Below, one piece after another: positions 13,801 through 24,559 of a stretch of DNA of 64,000 nucleotides. Each line of letters opens with the position of its first letter. Positions within the stretch are counted from its first letter, which is position 1. This stretch comes from Linum tenue. Lineage: Eukaryota > Streptophyta > Magnoliopsida > Malpighiales > Linaceae. Both the position numbers and the translations under genes were made by a program. The notes under the pieces are model-generated. The model worked only from the letters and a program-made list of their open reading frames with translations. It ran no database searches and was not told the origin of the DNA. The DNA lies in contig CAMGYJ010000004.1 in the NCBI GenBank assembly GCA_946122785.1, forward strand, positions 23,696,188-23,760,187, in the 5' to 3' direction.

Positions 13801-15505
13801 TTTGGTTAATTTGGTTGTTGTATTAATTTGGACGGTTTGGTTATGATATTGTATTTCATGGTTAATGAAATTTAGCCTTATTTGGTTTGGTTATAACCAT
13901 GGTAACCATTTGAACACCCCTAAAACACCCTCGAATACATGGGTATCCATACCTAACTCATACAAAATTAGATTATGCAAGTAAATATCCATACCCTACC
14001 TAAACCATCTACAAAATTTCAAACTCATATATACGTCAAACATACCCTACCTATAATAATCAATGGGTCTAATTGGGTTTTGGTAAATATCATTTACTAG
14101 CCAAAATTTTCAAAAATCTTTAAATTGGATGTTGACCGCCATATATGTATTCTCAGTCAATATCATATTGTCAAATCAATATTACTAACAAAACTGCTGA
14201 CAAAAAATTAATGTTAGCCTAATAATACTAATAAAATATCATAACGGGCCACATAATACATGCAAATAGGCCATCTCCGTCCACGACAAGACGCGAGATA
14301 GATGTTTTTGCCGCACACGTGCATATTTTCATATAGTCCTAGCTACAGTTTGTATATATTTCCCAGATTCATGAATTTGGTTGTTGATTATATACAGTGA
14401 CATGATGAATTTGATACTGGAGAAAGGACACAGTCGAGTCCCGGTGTACTATGAGCAGCCATCCAACATAATTGGGTTGATCCTGGTACACACTCTCCTC
14501 ATCATAAACTAGCTAGCCACTCCTTTTCTCTTTTCACTCCTCCGATCCTTCCATTTTTCGAGGTGCTTCAAATTCTTTGTTCTCCTGTGTGGTGACATGT
14601 ATGGATATCGTACTCTGTTTTTAGGCCAAGAATTTATTGACAATCCACCCTGAAGATGAGACCCCTGTGAAGAACGTGACGATACGTCGAATACCAAGGT
14701 TTCTACTAATCAATCATGTTTTACAACTTATTTTTTAGCAGGAGAGAAATTTTATTACTCTCATTCAAACTTGTGCTTTGTTGGTGTTGTTTCGGTTGTT
14801 CGTGTCTCTACCACAAACTGACGATGCTTCACTTACTACTGCTTTGTAGGGTTCCAGAAAATTTGCCTTTGTATGACATACTGAACGAGTTCCAAAAGGG
14901 TCACAGTCACATGGCTGTCGTTGTAAGCAAGTGCAACAAAACAGAACACCAGCAACAAAATCCACCTCTCAGTAGTTCAGCAAACAGTAAGTCACTATTT
15001 AGATGCCTCTGTTTTTGTTCCCTTGATGTAGATTAATGAATTAGTTTACAACCAAACATGGGGGAAGGCATTCGAGTTAAGGAAGTGAGAGTTGACGTGG
15101 AGGGGAAGCAGCCTCACAAGGAGAAGTCATTTAGGAGGACCAAGACAAAGTTTGAAATGTGGAAGAGCTTTGCCAACAATAGCGGCAGTTCGTTGAAGAG
15201 CACTTCAAAGAGTAGGAGATGGGCAAAGGATGTCGACTCGGACATCCTCCAAATCGATGGCTCTCTCCCAACGCTTCATCAGGAAGAAGAATCTGTTGGA
15301 ATCATATCAATGGAAGATGTCATTGAAGAACTTTTACAGGCATGCCAACAAATAAATTTTGTCATCTGCTTTCTTCTTATCCATTACTTCGCTCTGCTCG
15401 GGTGAACACTTAAATTTTTGTTGCTTCTCACTTTCTCCTCACCATTTTTGTTGCATTCAACAGGAGGAGATTTACGACGAGACAGACCACCACTACGAGG
15501 AGTAG
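1897..15505 (+). CDS. CNNM-type DUF21 and CBS-domain membrane protein (11 exons)
   Basis: Product: a plant DUF21/CBS protein of the CNNM/CorC-like family (Arabidopsis CBSDUF group), an integral membrane protein proposed to act in ion (Mg2+) transport. Exons by eye: 1897-2074, 2211-2287, 2382-2465, 3129-3242, 3388-3474, 3615-3754, 14398-14485, 14625-14698, 14850-14986, 15068-15339, 15464-15505. All phases join, giving 430 residues, within the family's usual range. Residues about 10-185 form DUF21, with hydrophobic helices such as [20 protein letters not shown] and the conserved [16 protein letters not shown]. About 205-350 form the CBS pair, with family motifs [19 protein letters not shown] and GHSHMAVVV, and [13 protein letters not shown] later. 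The acidic end reads [13 protein letters not shown]. The start is the first ATG in the conserved N-terminus. Intron 6 is 10.6 kb and full of transposons. The last intron begins GC, not GT. Family assignment is firm; the transported ion is inferred from the family. Confidence 0.93.
2581..3045. mobile_element. Non-autonomous hAT element in intron 3
   Basis: A 465-bp element with terminal inverted repeats TAGTGATGGCAAT / ATTGCCATCACTA. It is flanked by an exact 8-bp target duplication GCCGAAGC (2573-2580 and 3046-3053), the size typical of hAT. The interior carries subterminal GGCGGGTATTACCCGACCCGC-like palindromic repeats. It has no coding capacity and sits inside an intron of the CNNM gene, so splicing should remove it. 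Confidence 0.9.
3795..6200 (+). mobile_element. Small LTR retrotransposon in intron 6 (gag only)
   Basis: Two diverged direct repeats, about 3795-4140 and about 5870-6200, share blocks such as AAGAAACATATTA-AAAGTATCTTTCT and CCAATCTCTCGTCTCTC. They look like the two LTRs. Just after the first LTR is TGGCACAGAGCC, resembling the methionine-tRNA primer-binding site. The interior holds a short gag-like ORF and a decayed gag-domain stretch near 5330-5520, and no pol. Boundaries are approximate and I could not define a target duplication. Confidence 0.6.
4166..4480 (+). pseudogene. Gag N-terminal-like ORF of the intronic LTR element
   Basis: An open frame of about 104 codons begins 18 bases after the primer-binding-like site. 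It starts [11 protein letters not shown] and is rich in alanine, threonine and lysine, as gag leaders of plant LTR elements often are. I recognise no catalytic domain. It is inside the CNNM intron and is not expected to be part of the host protein. Confidence 0.4.
6385..8640 (-). mobile_element. 5'-truncated LINE (non-LTR retrotransposon) in intron 6
   Basis: Minus-strand remains of a plant L1-type ORF2. Near 8545-8500 the translation contains an FFDDDLI stretch matching the FADD active-site region of LINE reverse transcriptase (normally ADD). At 8016-7564 it reads the post-RT region ([19 protein letters not shown]), and at 7554-7360 the zinc-knuckle region ([11 protein letters not shown]). 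An RNase H-like remnant may follow to about 6500. Several frameshifts and stops break it. A T-rich run near 6385-6400 would be the poly(A) tail. The element is truncated upstream near 8640. Confidence 0.75.
8650..9470. other. AT-rich repeat-derived intron sequence
   Basis: No gene is visible. The block GCAAATTGATAAGATG and neighbours recur in diverged form near 8980, 9320 and 11750. TTAATTGATAC-TAAGAAAT-ATTATCT occurs twice (near 9080 and 9160). This looks like decayed repeat DNA into which the next element inserted. Confidence 0.4.
9475..11135. mobile_element. TIR element with GC-richer interior (Mutator-like candidate)
   Basis: The ends are imperfect inverted repeats: AATAATAGCTACTTTTTGAGAGATACACAAAATA on the left (shown as two blocks, AATAATAGC-AC and ATACACAAAATA) against the reverse complement of 11050-11120. 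The interior (9720-10960) is clearly less AT-rich than its surroundings and contains gene-like but broken frames on both strands. This is the pattern of a Pack-MULE carrying captured sequence. I could not fix a target duplication, so the class is tentative. Confidence 0.45.
11136..13094. other. AT-rich repeat-derived intron sequence
   Basis: No gene is visible. It contains diverged tandem-like units (for example the GGTAAAATTGGATGTAAGAG-type units between 11240 and 11600), a cluster of AATCCATGAATCCAA words near 12100-12160, and many poly(A/T) stretches. Confidence 0.4.
13095..13922. mobile_element. Non-autonomous hAT-like element in intron 6
   Basis: An 828-bp element whose ends are TAGGGGTGTTCAAACGGTT and its inverted partner ending AACACCCCTA. 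Beyond the ends, GGTTACCATGGTAACC is repeated in inverted form. The interior is filled with degenerate GGTTTGGTTAA words. The TAGGGGTG ends and structure fit hAT MITEs, but I did not find a clean 8-bp duplication. No coding frame. Confidence 0.75.
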
Positions 15506-16790
15506 CTACTATTCAAGAAATTAAATTTGATGTATCACCTCGTCTATATGATAAAATATATATGTAAAGAGTGTACTTGAAATTTTTTATTTTTTTTTAC
15601 TTACCATCGATAAGGAAATTGTATTGTCCTCGTCCTTCTTCTCAAGACATTGTTCGTTTTGGGTCTCTCCTTATAACGTTCTGTTTTTGGATGCATCATG
15701 GTCAAGAGGTCATCCATCTCTGCACTACTTCACCCTCAACATGTTTAATTTCAGAGTTCTTACAAAAACTCATTCATTTCACTCCAAAACGTGTTTTGTC
15801 AGTTAATGTTGAATTATTCCTTATATACCTCCTGCATCTCACCCATGCTTTACTGATGTGGAATTTTCCTAAGGTGTTACATTACATCCCCTTTAGTTTA
15901 TCCATGTTTTGGTTTGAATCTTGATCAAATTTCTCAATTATTACTTTAACCTATGAATAGAGTACCTTCAATTGATGGTAGTGAATCGATTGTGTGAATA
16001 GTGGATCAATTCACTTCTTTGTACCAGATTTCCATACAATAGAGGGAATCTTACCATATGGCTTTGATATTCTATTCTGGCCGAGGATAATCTTCCTATG
16101 TGTAGTTTAATCATGAGGATTTGGAATGCTTTAGTCGAGATTCAAACTAATTTTGGATTCTCCACAGTAAAGTATCAAGTGAAACACTAGGTAATAATCA
16201 ACATCGACCTAACTAAGAACTAGGGGGAACAAACCCGAGTGAGTTTCTCACCCCTGAAGTCGAATCAAATTACTTGTCTTGTTTTCATTAATTTTAATGA
16301 ACCTCACGACAAACGATTTCCTAAATATCAGCCATTTCACAGAATAAGAGTACAGCTAGCACGCCAGGTTGACAAATTAAGACTTTACACCACTATAATG
16401 CTTCCTAATTTGTTCTTGCACTTGGCCATTATTTGGAGTTGTAGTAAAAGCGAGTCAAGGAACCCCAAGTACCTCCTTCTATACTTTTTGCTCACCTAAC
16501 TTTAGTTATGCTCAATATGTGTGAGACGCCCATTCTCGCTTTCGGTCACAATATCAATGTAAATAAATTATTTCCAGTTCTCACTATATTTTTGGTAATA
16601 TTTTTTATCTTAACAATATCAATGTAAATCACTAGGGATAAGTCAGGCAACCATGAAAATAAAACGCAAGTAGAGTTGAGATTTGCAAGTATTGTCTTGC
16701 CAGTTGGAGTCTGTTGAACAAAATAAAATAAAAAAAAACATAAATAGCCCCAAGTAAATTTATTTTTGAGGGAAATCTGTTGATGACGTT
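15506..16790. other. 3' untranslated and intergenic sequence
   Basis: This follows the CNNM stop codon. The first 70 bases (to about 15570, with ATAAAATATATATG) are probably 3' UTR. The rest has no frame I can relate to a known protein. Confidence 0.4.
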
Positions 16791-16805
16791 CTTAGAGTTC
16801 AAAGT

Positions 16806-17063
16806 TTGTATTTAAAACTTGGTGCTAGATTTAAGAACCTAAAGAAGGAATTTGAAGCTGAAGTTTCTGAACTGAAAACAGAGTTAGAGGAACTGAAACA
16901 TAAAAAAATGATTTCTGATGAAAAAGTAGAAGTTGTTATTGAAATCTCAACTTTAATGGTTGAATTAGAAAAATTAAGGAAAGAAAATGAGATTGACAAA
17001 GGTTCTGATATTGCATATGAATTGGAAGCTCTAACAATTATGATAGCTTGCTTAGAAGCTTAA
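16806..17063 (+). pseudogene. Coiled-coil protein fragment, unidentified
   Basis: An open frame of about 85 codons, rich in Glu, Lys and Leu in a heptad-like pattern (for example FKNLKKEFEAEVSELKTELE), continues upstream without an obvious start. Short related-looking codons occur past the 2.4-kb insertion at 17187-19558 (NKTDEIEEEYDERIEA, 19594-19645). This suggests one coding fragment interrupted by the insertion. I do not recognise the parent gene; it may be host- or transposon-derived. Confidence 0.3.
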
Positions 17064-17168
17064 AATTTTTCACTGGGAAGTAAACTATCTGCTGCTGAAA
17101 ATAAATGCTTGTTTCTGGACTTTCTAGCTTTATGTTATTTAGAGACGTTAAATATCATGAGTGCAATA

Positions 17169-17186
17169 AATGAGGTCATACTAGTT
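17169..17186. repeat. 18-bp direct repeat (left), candidate LINE target duplication
   Basis: AATGAGGTCATACTAGTT is present here and identically at 19559-19576. The left copy is followed by a T-rich stretch, as expected where the poly(A) tail of a minus-strand LINE insertion joins its target. Confidence 0.8.
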
Positions 17187-17239
17187 TTTTATTTCTGAGT
17201 GATATCAATGGAAAATAATAGTTAAGCTTACAATTCTAC

Positions 17240-18080
17240 CCAGGACCCCCTAAAAGACTCTAAAGAAGTCACCCCAAAAAATCAAAAGATTCTAGCTCTA
17301 CACGAGACAAAAGCAGTGCTTTAAGCGCGACTCTATGGGCAGCACTGTTGGCGGATCTAGGTACCGTCCTAAACTCTATAAACAGGCAAAGAGCTAAGGA
17401 TCTGAAGACACTCTCGTAACACCGGACCACCAATCGAGTCTTCTAAGACGCCTTGACGGGCTTGGTTGACGACCACTTCGGAATCACCATCGACTATCAC
17501 GTGACTCAAGGATCTTGAGGCTACAAAGGATATAGCATCCCTAAAAGCTAGAAGCTCTTCCAGATAAGGGTTGACTATTCCTTGATGCTGCAACCCGAAC
17601 GCCAACATCACATGCCCGTCTGACCCACGAATAACAAGCCCAGACGAACACCCGGAGGCACAAACAGCTGTGTCGACCTTGATCTTCAAAAAGCCTTCTG
17701 GTGGAGGGACCCAAGTGGTGGCATGAAGGTTTGGGAGTAGAGAGCTGCGGGGAGGAGGGGGAGAAGAAGACTGGAGATTCGAGGACCTGGTTGTAGAACT
17801 GTCTGGCTAGGGTACGGACATGAGGTTGGATAAATTCAAAGGTCACTTTATTTCTAGACTTCCAGATTCTCCAAAGTAAACAGACGCATTGGAGAATATG
17901 GAATGGGGAGGTCTCGGAGACCATGACATGTCGCCACCATAGACTAAAGTTAACAGTTTGGGCGGTCTCAATAAAGTTGCTCAATCCCACTAAAGTCCAC
18001 AATCTGATGGCTAGAGGGCATCTGAATAATAAATGTTCAATGCTTTCTCAATGTCTCCAGCAGATAGGCCATTACTGTGG
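17240..18080 (-). pseudogene. LINE ORF2 C-terminal remnant (zinc knuckle and RNase H)
   Basis: Frames at 18002-17541 and 17689-17369 match the plant LINE tail. The first has the CVCLLWRIWKSRNKVTFE segment typical of the zf-RVT/RNase H linker. The second is an RNase H-like domain with GLVIRGSDGHVML, the LEELLAFRDAI helix and VDGDSEVVVNQ (catalytic-type E and D). The two frames are offset by a frameshift near 17690, so the product is broken. Confidence 0.7.
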
Positions 18081-19099
18081 GAAGTATGACTTTGAGGCAT
18101 TGTCATATGAAGAATCTAAGCATAATTAATATGGTACAAATTAATTTCATAATTATCCATTGGTCCCAATTAATATGAAAAATGGACAAAGAAGGAAATG
18201 TAACTAAATCCCTTAATTAATCACCCAATTACTCCATGTTTCAAATCCCAGCGATAAAATAGACATTGGATTTGTTTTACAACACTAGCCCAATAATTGA
18301 TGGGCTAATTATTCTAAAAATAATAGGTTGATCAGTGACACTATCGAGTGAATTAGAGGGAAATCAACACCATTATTAAAGGGAGGGCGAGAGTTAATAC
18401 CCACACTAATCACAGGCTAGCACCCGGTGAGATACAAAGATTGAGCGTAATCATTTGAATAGCAATTAATTTTTAAATATGGAGAACCGCAAAGTTAAGA
18501 GCCAATAACTACAAGGAGACTTTTTAGCTTCCATGAACCAAAATAAGCGCTCACCTCTTTACCTCGGAATTTACTTCCATTGATGGCTAGGATTATGGTC
18601 AAGAAAACCGCTCAATAAGTCGAAGCGATTAATGCGAAATAATTTCGCATGAGTGGCCATCGGCGGGAACTTTGTCGGTGGGGCAACCACCATGTTTGGC
18701 CGCAGTCTCGTCAAATAATCGGAAGTGGATACTGAAGTAGCCACCAGAGGAATAGACTGAACCCTTGTGCCAAAGAAACTTTGAAAGTCAGAAATTAATT
18801 CTGGAAATCAAGAATTAAATTCGTTTTATCGCATAATTTGAGATATAAACCAACCATTAAAGGTTGTAAAGCACCATAAATGATGCCTTTAGTGACTCCT
18901 TAATCACTTAAAACGGATCATTAAAGACCCAATAACATCAAATAACATAATAACTGATGTATTAAAACCAAATAATCGAAACGGACCAATGGGCCATAAA
19001 TTGGTACTTTACTTTTCGGCGGAGGAAAAATTAATTGCAGCGCCAGACCAACAGAGTCGCCGGAGACATGTGTTTCCAGTCGGCGGAGGAGCTTCTCAG

Positions 19100-19558
19100 C
19101 TGGCCGCCGCTTGATGAATCCCCATCGTTTCCCTTCTCAGCAATCAATCCCTTCAACTTTATTCCCCTGCCGCCTCAGCAGCTCGATGGAGTCCGGCGCG
19201 TGTGAGTCCCGATCCACGTCGAAGTCCCTGAAATTGAACTCCCAGATGAACCTCTGCGCCGCTCCGGTTCCCAGATCCGGCAGGTTGCCGTCGGAGTCGG
19301 ACAGGGGGAGGCCGACCTGGATGAGATTGAGCGCGTCGACGTTGGATTTCAGGAGCTTGCAGTGGTCGGAGGGGTTTTGGTGGCGGTAGGAGTAGTGGTT
19401 GTTGAACGGCTTGAAGACAACGCCCGAGAACTCGGTGTCCATGGAGATGAAAGGGAACTCGTTGATTGTGGCGCGGATGAGGTCAAATTCGGATTCCAGG
19501 TTGGAGGCCCAGACTTCCCTGATTACGATCGGCGGCGACGGGGGAGGAGGGGTGGAGT
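19100..19558 (-). pseudogene. CAF1 (CCR4-associated factor 1) deadenylase fragment
   Basis: Reading from 19535 down, the frame gives [20 protein letters not shown], then [43 protein letters not shown] and [17 protein letters not shown]. These are the diagnostic N-terminal blocks of the plant CAF1/POP2 DEDD-type exonuclease (D and E of MDTEF are catalytic in the family). The usual PGVVF reads SGVVF. After LLRRQG the frame degrades and stops, and later blocks (about 19100) are only faintly recognisable. No upstream ATG is in frame before the insertion edge. It covers only about a third of the family's usual length of roughly 270-290 residues, so it is a 5'-fragment pseudogene. Confidence 0.8.
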
Positions 19559-19576
19559 AATGAGGTCATACTAGTT
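19559..19576. repeat. 18-bp direct repeat (right), candidate LINE target duplication
   Basis: This is identical to 17169-17186 and directly abuts the CAF1 fragment. Confidence 0.8.
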
Positions 19577-20406
19577 GATACTGTAAATTCTAGATGAATA
19601 AAACTGACGAAATTGAAGAGGAATATGATGAAAGGATTGAAGCTTAGGTAGCTGTAGCTGAATGATTGTAAATTCTAGTAGCCAAGAAGTAATCGAGTAG
19701 TCGTACTCTCGAGTAGTCGTACTCTAACTACTCTTCATCTGAATGATTGTAAATTGAGGCGATAATTCCCAATACAATCCACCAATCCATTAAAACTATC
19801 CAACTAATTCAATCCATTGAAATCCAATCCGTTTAAATCTAATCCATTTGATCCAAATCCAATTGGATTTGTGGATTCATTGATCATTGGCAAATTACAG
19901 TTTTGTATTTATAATTTTTATTTTTTTGTATTTTGGTAACTAAAATTTAATTTTTTATACGAAAATATTATTGAAAATTTAAATTTTTGTACCTAAAATT
20001 TTTCATTATGACATTTTAGTACATAAACTTTTCACAAATTACATATTGGTCCAAGATTGAGGATGTCATTTGGATCCATGAATCCACTAATCGACTTGAT
20101 CCAATTCATTTGATCCAATCTATTTGATCTATAGATCGATCAATCCAATCAACCAATCCATGAATCCAACCTATTTACCACCTATAATTGTAAATACTAC
20201 TTCCCCACTTGTATTTGAAATCCCCCCACCACCAATTTTTATAAGATTCCAGGGATCCTTTCTTTTTCTAACGAGGACCTGACCGAAACAAAATGGCTTT
20301 CTCTAACGGCTACTTCCAAGTTTGAGTGTTTGACACTACTTTTAAGAAAATAAATAGCTCACTCCCACTATCCGACTCTCTAGTCCAAATTAACGATCTA
20401 ATCCCT
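19577..20406. other. Intergenic repeats rich in AATCCA words
   Basis: No gene is visible. It contains a short tandem GAGTAGTCGTACTCT doublet near 19694-19727 and many AATCCAATCCATTTGATCC words on both sides of an AT-rich core (19790-20170), suggesting a MITE of undefined ends. Confidence 0.35.
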
Positions 20407-20685
20407 TAAGACCATCCCCATCCGTGATAATGGGGGCAATTGCATGCCTATGTGGCACTCCCTTGCAATTGAAAAGGTGAGTGGCATTGTTGGAGGAAGG
20501 GTCTCTTTTTGTGCAAATTTGCACACCATGAAAGTGGTCATGCAATTGCAAGGTAGGCCCCTCTTTGTTTTTTTTTCTTCTTTCTTTACTCTAGGTGGTG
20601 GACGGTTTCTCTTCCTTTCTTTTGGGGAATATCATTTGTTGTCTTCTCTACTTGCTTTTCACCCCACATAGATTTTAATGCATTT

Positions 20686-22969
20686 TTTTATAATGGTGAA
20701 ACTAATATTAACAAAACCAAAAAAAGAACGGGCAAACCAAATACAAGAAGAGTTAGCAGCACAAGCTGTGCGCTCTCTAAAGAGTCAGAGAAAAGAAAAT
20801 AAAAGAAAATGAGAAAAATAAAAGGTAGCACGGGAGTCCAGAAGCTAGGCCTACTGAAAAGCCCCTGCTCTCAGCTAACACCAAAGATTAGCACAAACCA
20901 AACCAAGCAAAAGCAAAACAGGGAAAGAAATCAGAGTCAAGCCCGAGAACAGCAACGCCAGCAACAGCAGAAAAGCAGGGCTGGTCTTGAAAAAACACCA
21001 GGGAGCTAATAACTCCCAGGCCACGAAAATAGTAAAAGCATCCCTGGGGAACACACTCTCAGCAGAAACAGGCCAGCCCAGACGCCTTGACTCCTTATTC
21101 CCTGACCAGCCAGAACCGCCATCATATCCCAATCAAGTTATCCCTAAGCCATCTGATACGTTGATCAACTTCCACTTTTCCAAGAGCAGTTAACCACTCC
21201 ATCAGGTTCTTGACAGCCTTGCGAGCAACCACCCCCTGCAAGCGAACTATTATCTTCAAATACGCGCTGATTCCTTTCGAGCAACACATTCCACCAAACA
21301 GCGTGAAGGATACATTCCTTAAACCATGAATCCATACTCTCCGAGGTTCCCGAATCCCAGCTGTTCCCATGGATGTGACTCCACACTGCCGAGACAAACT
21401 CACACTCAAGGAACAGATGCAGCACTGTTTCTTCTTTACACTGGCAGAGGAAGCATCTATTAGCTAGGTTCCACCCCTTTTTCATCAGATTATCCATGGT
21501 GAGAACCCTGTTGAAATACACCAACCACATAAAGAAACTAGTCTTGCTGGGCACAATCGAATTCCACACTTTCCTCGCAGGGAAGTTCGACTCGCCATGG
21601 AAATTTTCCTTCACCAGAACCCTATACATGGATATCACTGAAAATTTGCCATTCGAATCAGGATTCCAAATCATTCTGCAAGGACTAAATGAATCTTTAA
21701 ACACATTAATAAACTCAAGCAGATTTAATAAAACACGACGTTCCCTCTCAGCCCCACCCCTTAAAGAAAATTTAAGATTAATACACCAACTCACCCTCTC
21801 ACCATTTAGGTTGGCAGTGTCCGAAATCATGTCATTGGGGGCCGAGGCCGCAGCAGCAATGCGGGGAAAAGCTTTAGATAATAGTCTTCCGGGGACCCAA
21901 GGATCGTGCTAGAATGAAACTTGAGTGCCGTTCCCGGGTTCCAAGCTAGCAAAACTCCATAAATTCTCGTACTCCTTCGTGATGTTAGCCCAAACAGACC
22001 GGGAGAAACCCCTACAAGCTTTGGAGTGTGCCAAAACGAGTCCGGGTTAGGATATTTAACAATTATCAACTCTCACCACCAGCTCTTTCTCTCAACAGCG
22101 AATCTCCAGAACCACTTAGTCATCATTGAGTCGTTGAACGTCTTCAAATCATGAATTCCTAACCCCCCATCTTCCTTTCCAACCTTACACATGTTCCAAT
22201 CAACCAATGGCAGCCTACTGTCTACACCTCCTCCATTCCACAGAAAATTCCTTTGAATCCTCTCCATGTTTTTAATGACAGAGACTGGTGCCTTGAAAAG
22301 GGAGAATAAGTAAGTAGGCATAAATGAGAGGACCTCTTTGGCAAGGACCAATCTGGCTCCATATGATAAGTGTTTGCTACCCCATTTACTAAGCTTACTC
22401 TGCATCTTCCCCACAACCAAATCCCAAATGGCAGATTCGTTCGCTTTAGCTCCAAGAGGGAACCCGAGGTACTTAGGAGGATTTCTACTCCATTCACACC
22501 CGAAAATAGCAGCAAAAAAGCTTGGATCCACCACATGTCCAACTGTATACATCACGGACTTGTCTAGATTAATTCTAAGGCCATAAACGGTCTGGAAGCA
22601 AGTGATTACAGCCAGCAAATGGAGCACCTGATCATACTCAGCATCGCAAAAGATGAGGGTATTTTCGGCGAACAACAAGTGGGTAACCTCCCCCCTCTTC
22701 AACTCTTCATTCATGTAAAAACCTTCAAACTTACCTTCTTCCCGAGTCGATTTCAACATCCATGACAGCACCTCCATCACCAAAACGAAAAGACCAGGCG
22801 AGAGGGGATCCCCTGGCGCAACCCCTTAGAAGCCGCGAAGAAACCATTAGCTTCCCCGTTGACCAAAACTGAAATGAAGGAGGAGCACATAGTACCTTTA
22901 ACCCACTGATCCGAGAAACCAGCAGCAGTTAACAACTTGCAAAGGAAGTTCCAATCGACGTTATCGAAG
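20686..22969 (-). mobile_element. 5'-truncated LINE nested in the PIF/Harbinger element
   Basis: The direct repeat TTAATGCATTT brackets the interval (20675-20685 and 22970-22980), and a short T run at the left would be the poly(A) tail. The minus-strand sequence runs from within the reverse transcriptase palm (NFDNVDWNFL at 22960) through the RT thumb (KYLGFPLGA, SYGARLVLAKEVL, IQRNFLWNG at 22783-22073) to the zinc knuckle (CFLCQCKEETVLHLFLECE in 21830-21165). The 5' part (endonuclease and RT fingers) is missing. Frameshifts break the frame near 22800 and 22070. Confidence 0.85.
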
Positions 22970-23241
22970 TTAATGCATTTATTTCATGGTTAATGTGATT
23001 ATTTTATATAAATAAACTATAACATGATTAAAACTTCAATATTCACATATATTTCAAAATAATACATCCATTCAGTACAAATCGAAAAGAAAAACACACT
23101 AAACACATCAAGACAACTATTACATGATTAATTGAATACACTCACAAATTAAAACAGATATAAAGCATTAAACATTTTAATTTTAATCAAATTAAAAACT
23201 CGGAAAGGAAAACCACAATCCAATGAAAGTATAATGATAAA

Positions 23242-23835
23242 TTAATTATCACCTAGTAGCTCATTCATTTGAAACTCATGTAGCTTTCTTTGAGTTTCTG
23301 TCATTGTTGTTGGATCCATAGCCAATAATTTGATGATCAGCTTATCTTTCCGACGTTGTTCTTTTGACTTCAAATCAGCGTCCGTAATGGTAAAAAATTT
23401 CCTCATTGCTTATACCTTTTCCATTTCAATTTCGGCTTGTCTTTGTAGTAACTGCATGTTTTCTGATGATTCTGATGACATAGAATTTTGTTTACCTTTA
23501 TCCTTGGAGGCTTTTCTACCTGAGGGGCGAGGATGAGATACGGTCTCTGGCTCTCCCATGGATGGCATGGTTGTATTTGAAGATGATGAAGTGTATTGAC
23601 TAGAAGCGGTATTTTTAGTCCTCTTCGATCATCCTCTATCTTCATCATGGTCAAGAGGTTTAGCCTTCTCACTTTGACTCCCACATTTCTCTTCATCCTT
23701 TAAGACAACCCAAGCATGCATAAAAACAAAATCTTTACCGTCATTTTCAAGATATAACTGCTTTGCCCTGTTCTTCTTGTCTTGATGAAGCCGAATGCCA
23801 CAGATATTGCTCGCTTGCTCCATGTAGGACAACAA
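23242..23835 (-). pseudogene. PIF/Harbinger ORF1 (Myb/NAM-associated-like protein), broken
   Basis: Minus-strand frames give FVFMHAWVVLKDEEK (the F-x-H-x-W-x-x-LK block of the PIF-associated protein) and, near the end, KEQRRKDKLIIKLLAMD followed by LHEFQMNELLG and a stop. These belong to the Myb-like accessory protein that works with the transposase in DNA binding and nuclear import. A frameshift separates the two halves near 23650, and the N-terminal trihelix part is absent. Confidence 0.6.
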
Positions 23836-24559
23836 AGAGGTTTCCCAGTTATGCTAGGAAGTATTGATTGTATGCATTGGGAGTGGAAAAATTGTCCAAC
23901 GGCTTGGAAGGATCAATATGCTAGACGGGATCATAAAACTCCTACTATTATGCTTGAAGTTGTTGCTTCACAGGATTTGTGGATATGGCATGCATTTTTT
24001 GGTCTTCCGGGTACATTAAATGACATAAATGTGCTAGATGGGTCTCTTGTTTTCCATAGGTGTTAGAAGGAAAAGCACCAAAGGTTCAGTATTCTGTTAA
24101 TGGAAGTAACTATAATTTGGGTTACTACCTCACTGATGGTATTTATCCTAATTGGGCAACATTTGTCAAGGCAATCCCATTACCTCAAGGACCGAAGCAC
24201 AAGTTATTTGCAAAGAAGCAAGAGGCAGCCATGAAAGATGTTGAAAGAGCATTTGGGGTACTCCAAGCACGATTTGCAATCATTAATGGTCCATCACGCA
24301 TGTGGTGCAAAGGTATAATTGGAGACATCATGAGAGCATGTGTAAATATGCACAACATGATCGTGGAAGATGAGCGGGATTCATATTTCGTCATTTTGAT
24401 TACACATACGACGAAGTGAACTTTAATGTATCCATGCCAAAAGTTTCTCAATCTCATCTCCCTGAATATGAAGAGTATCTTCGAAACAATGCAAGAATTT
24501 GTAATCGTTCAACAAATAGCCGACTTCAAGTTGATTTGATAGAAAAGATATGGAGGTGA
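23785..24559 (+). pseudogene. PIF/Harbinger DDE transposase, N-terminally deleted and frameshifted
   Basis: The frames carry all three DDE positions of the Harbinger nuclease: D in MLGSIDCMHWEWKNCP (about 23860), D in PGTLNDINVLD (about 24015) and E in MKDVERAFGVLQARFAII (about 24245). The end QVDLIEKIWR-stop lies at 24557-24559. A frameshift near 24058 joins two frames and another occurs near 24390. The N-terminal helix-turn-helix region is missing, and the coding sequence starts abruptly against the oppositely oriented ORF1. The protein cannot be made intact. Confidence 0.8.

Larger units (their letters stand above)
17187..19558 (-). mobile_element. 2.37-kb insertion bearing LINE 3' sequence and a CAF1 fragment
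   Basis: The interval lies exactly between the 18-bp direct repeats. Its low-coordinate side carries LINE RNase H and zinc-knuckle sequence on the minus strand, and its high-coordinate end begins with a minus-strand CAF1 fragment. One reading is a single reverse-transcribed chimera, minus strand, with its tail at 17187. Another is a nested assembly. The middle (18130-19020) has no recognisable coding sequence. Confidence 0.55.
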
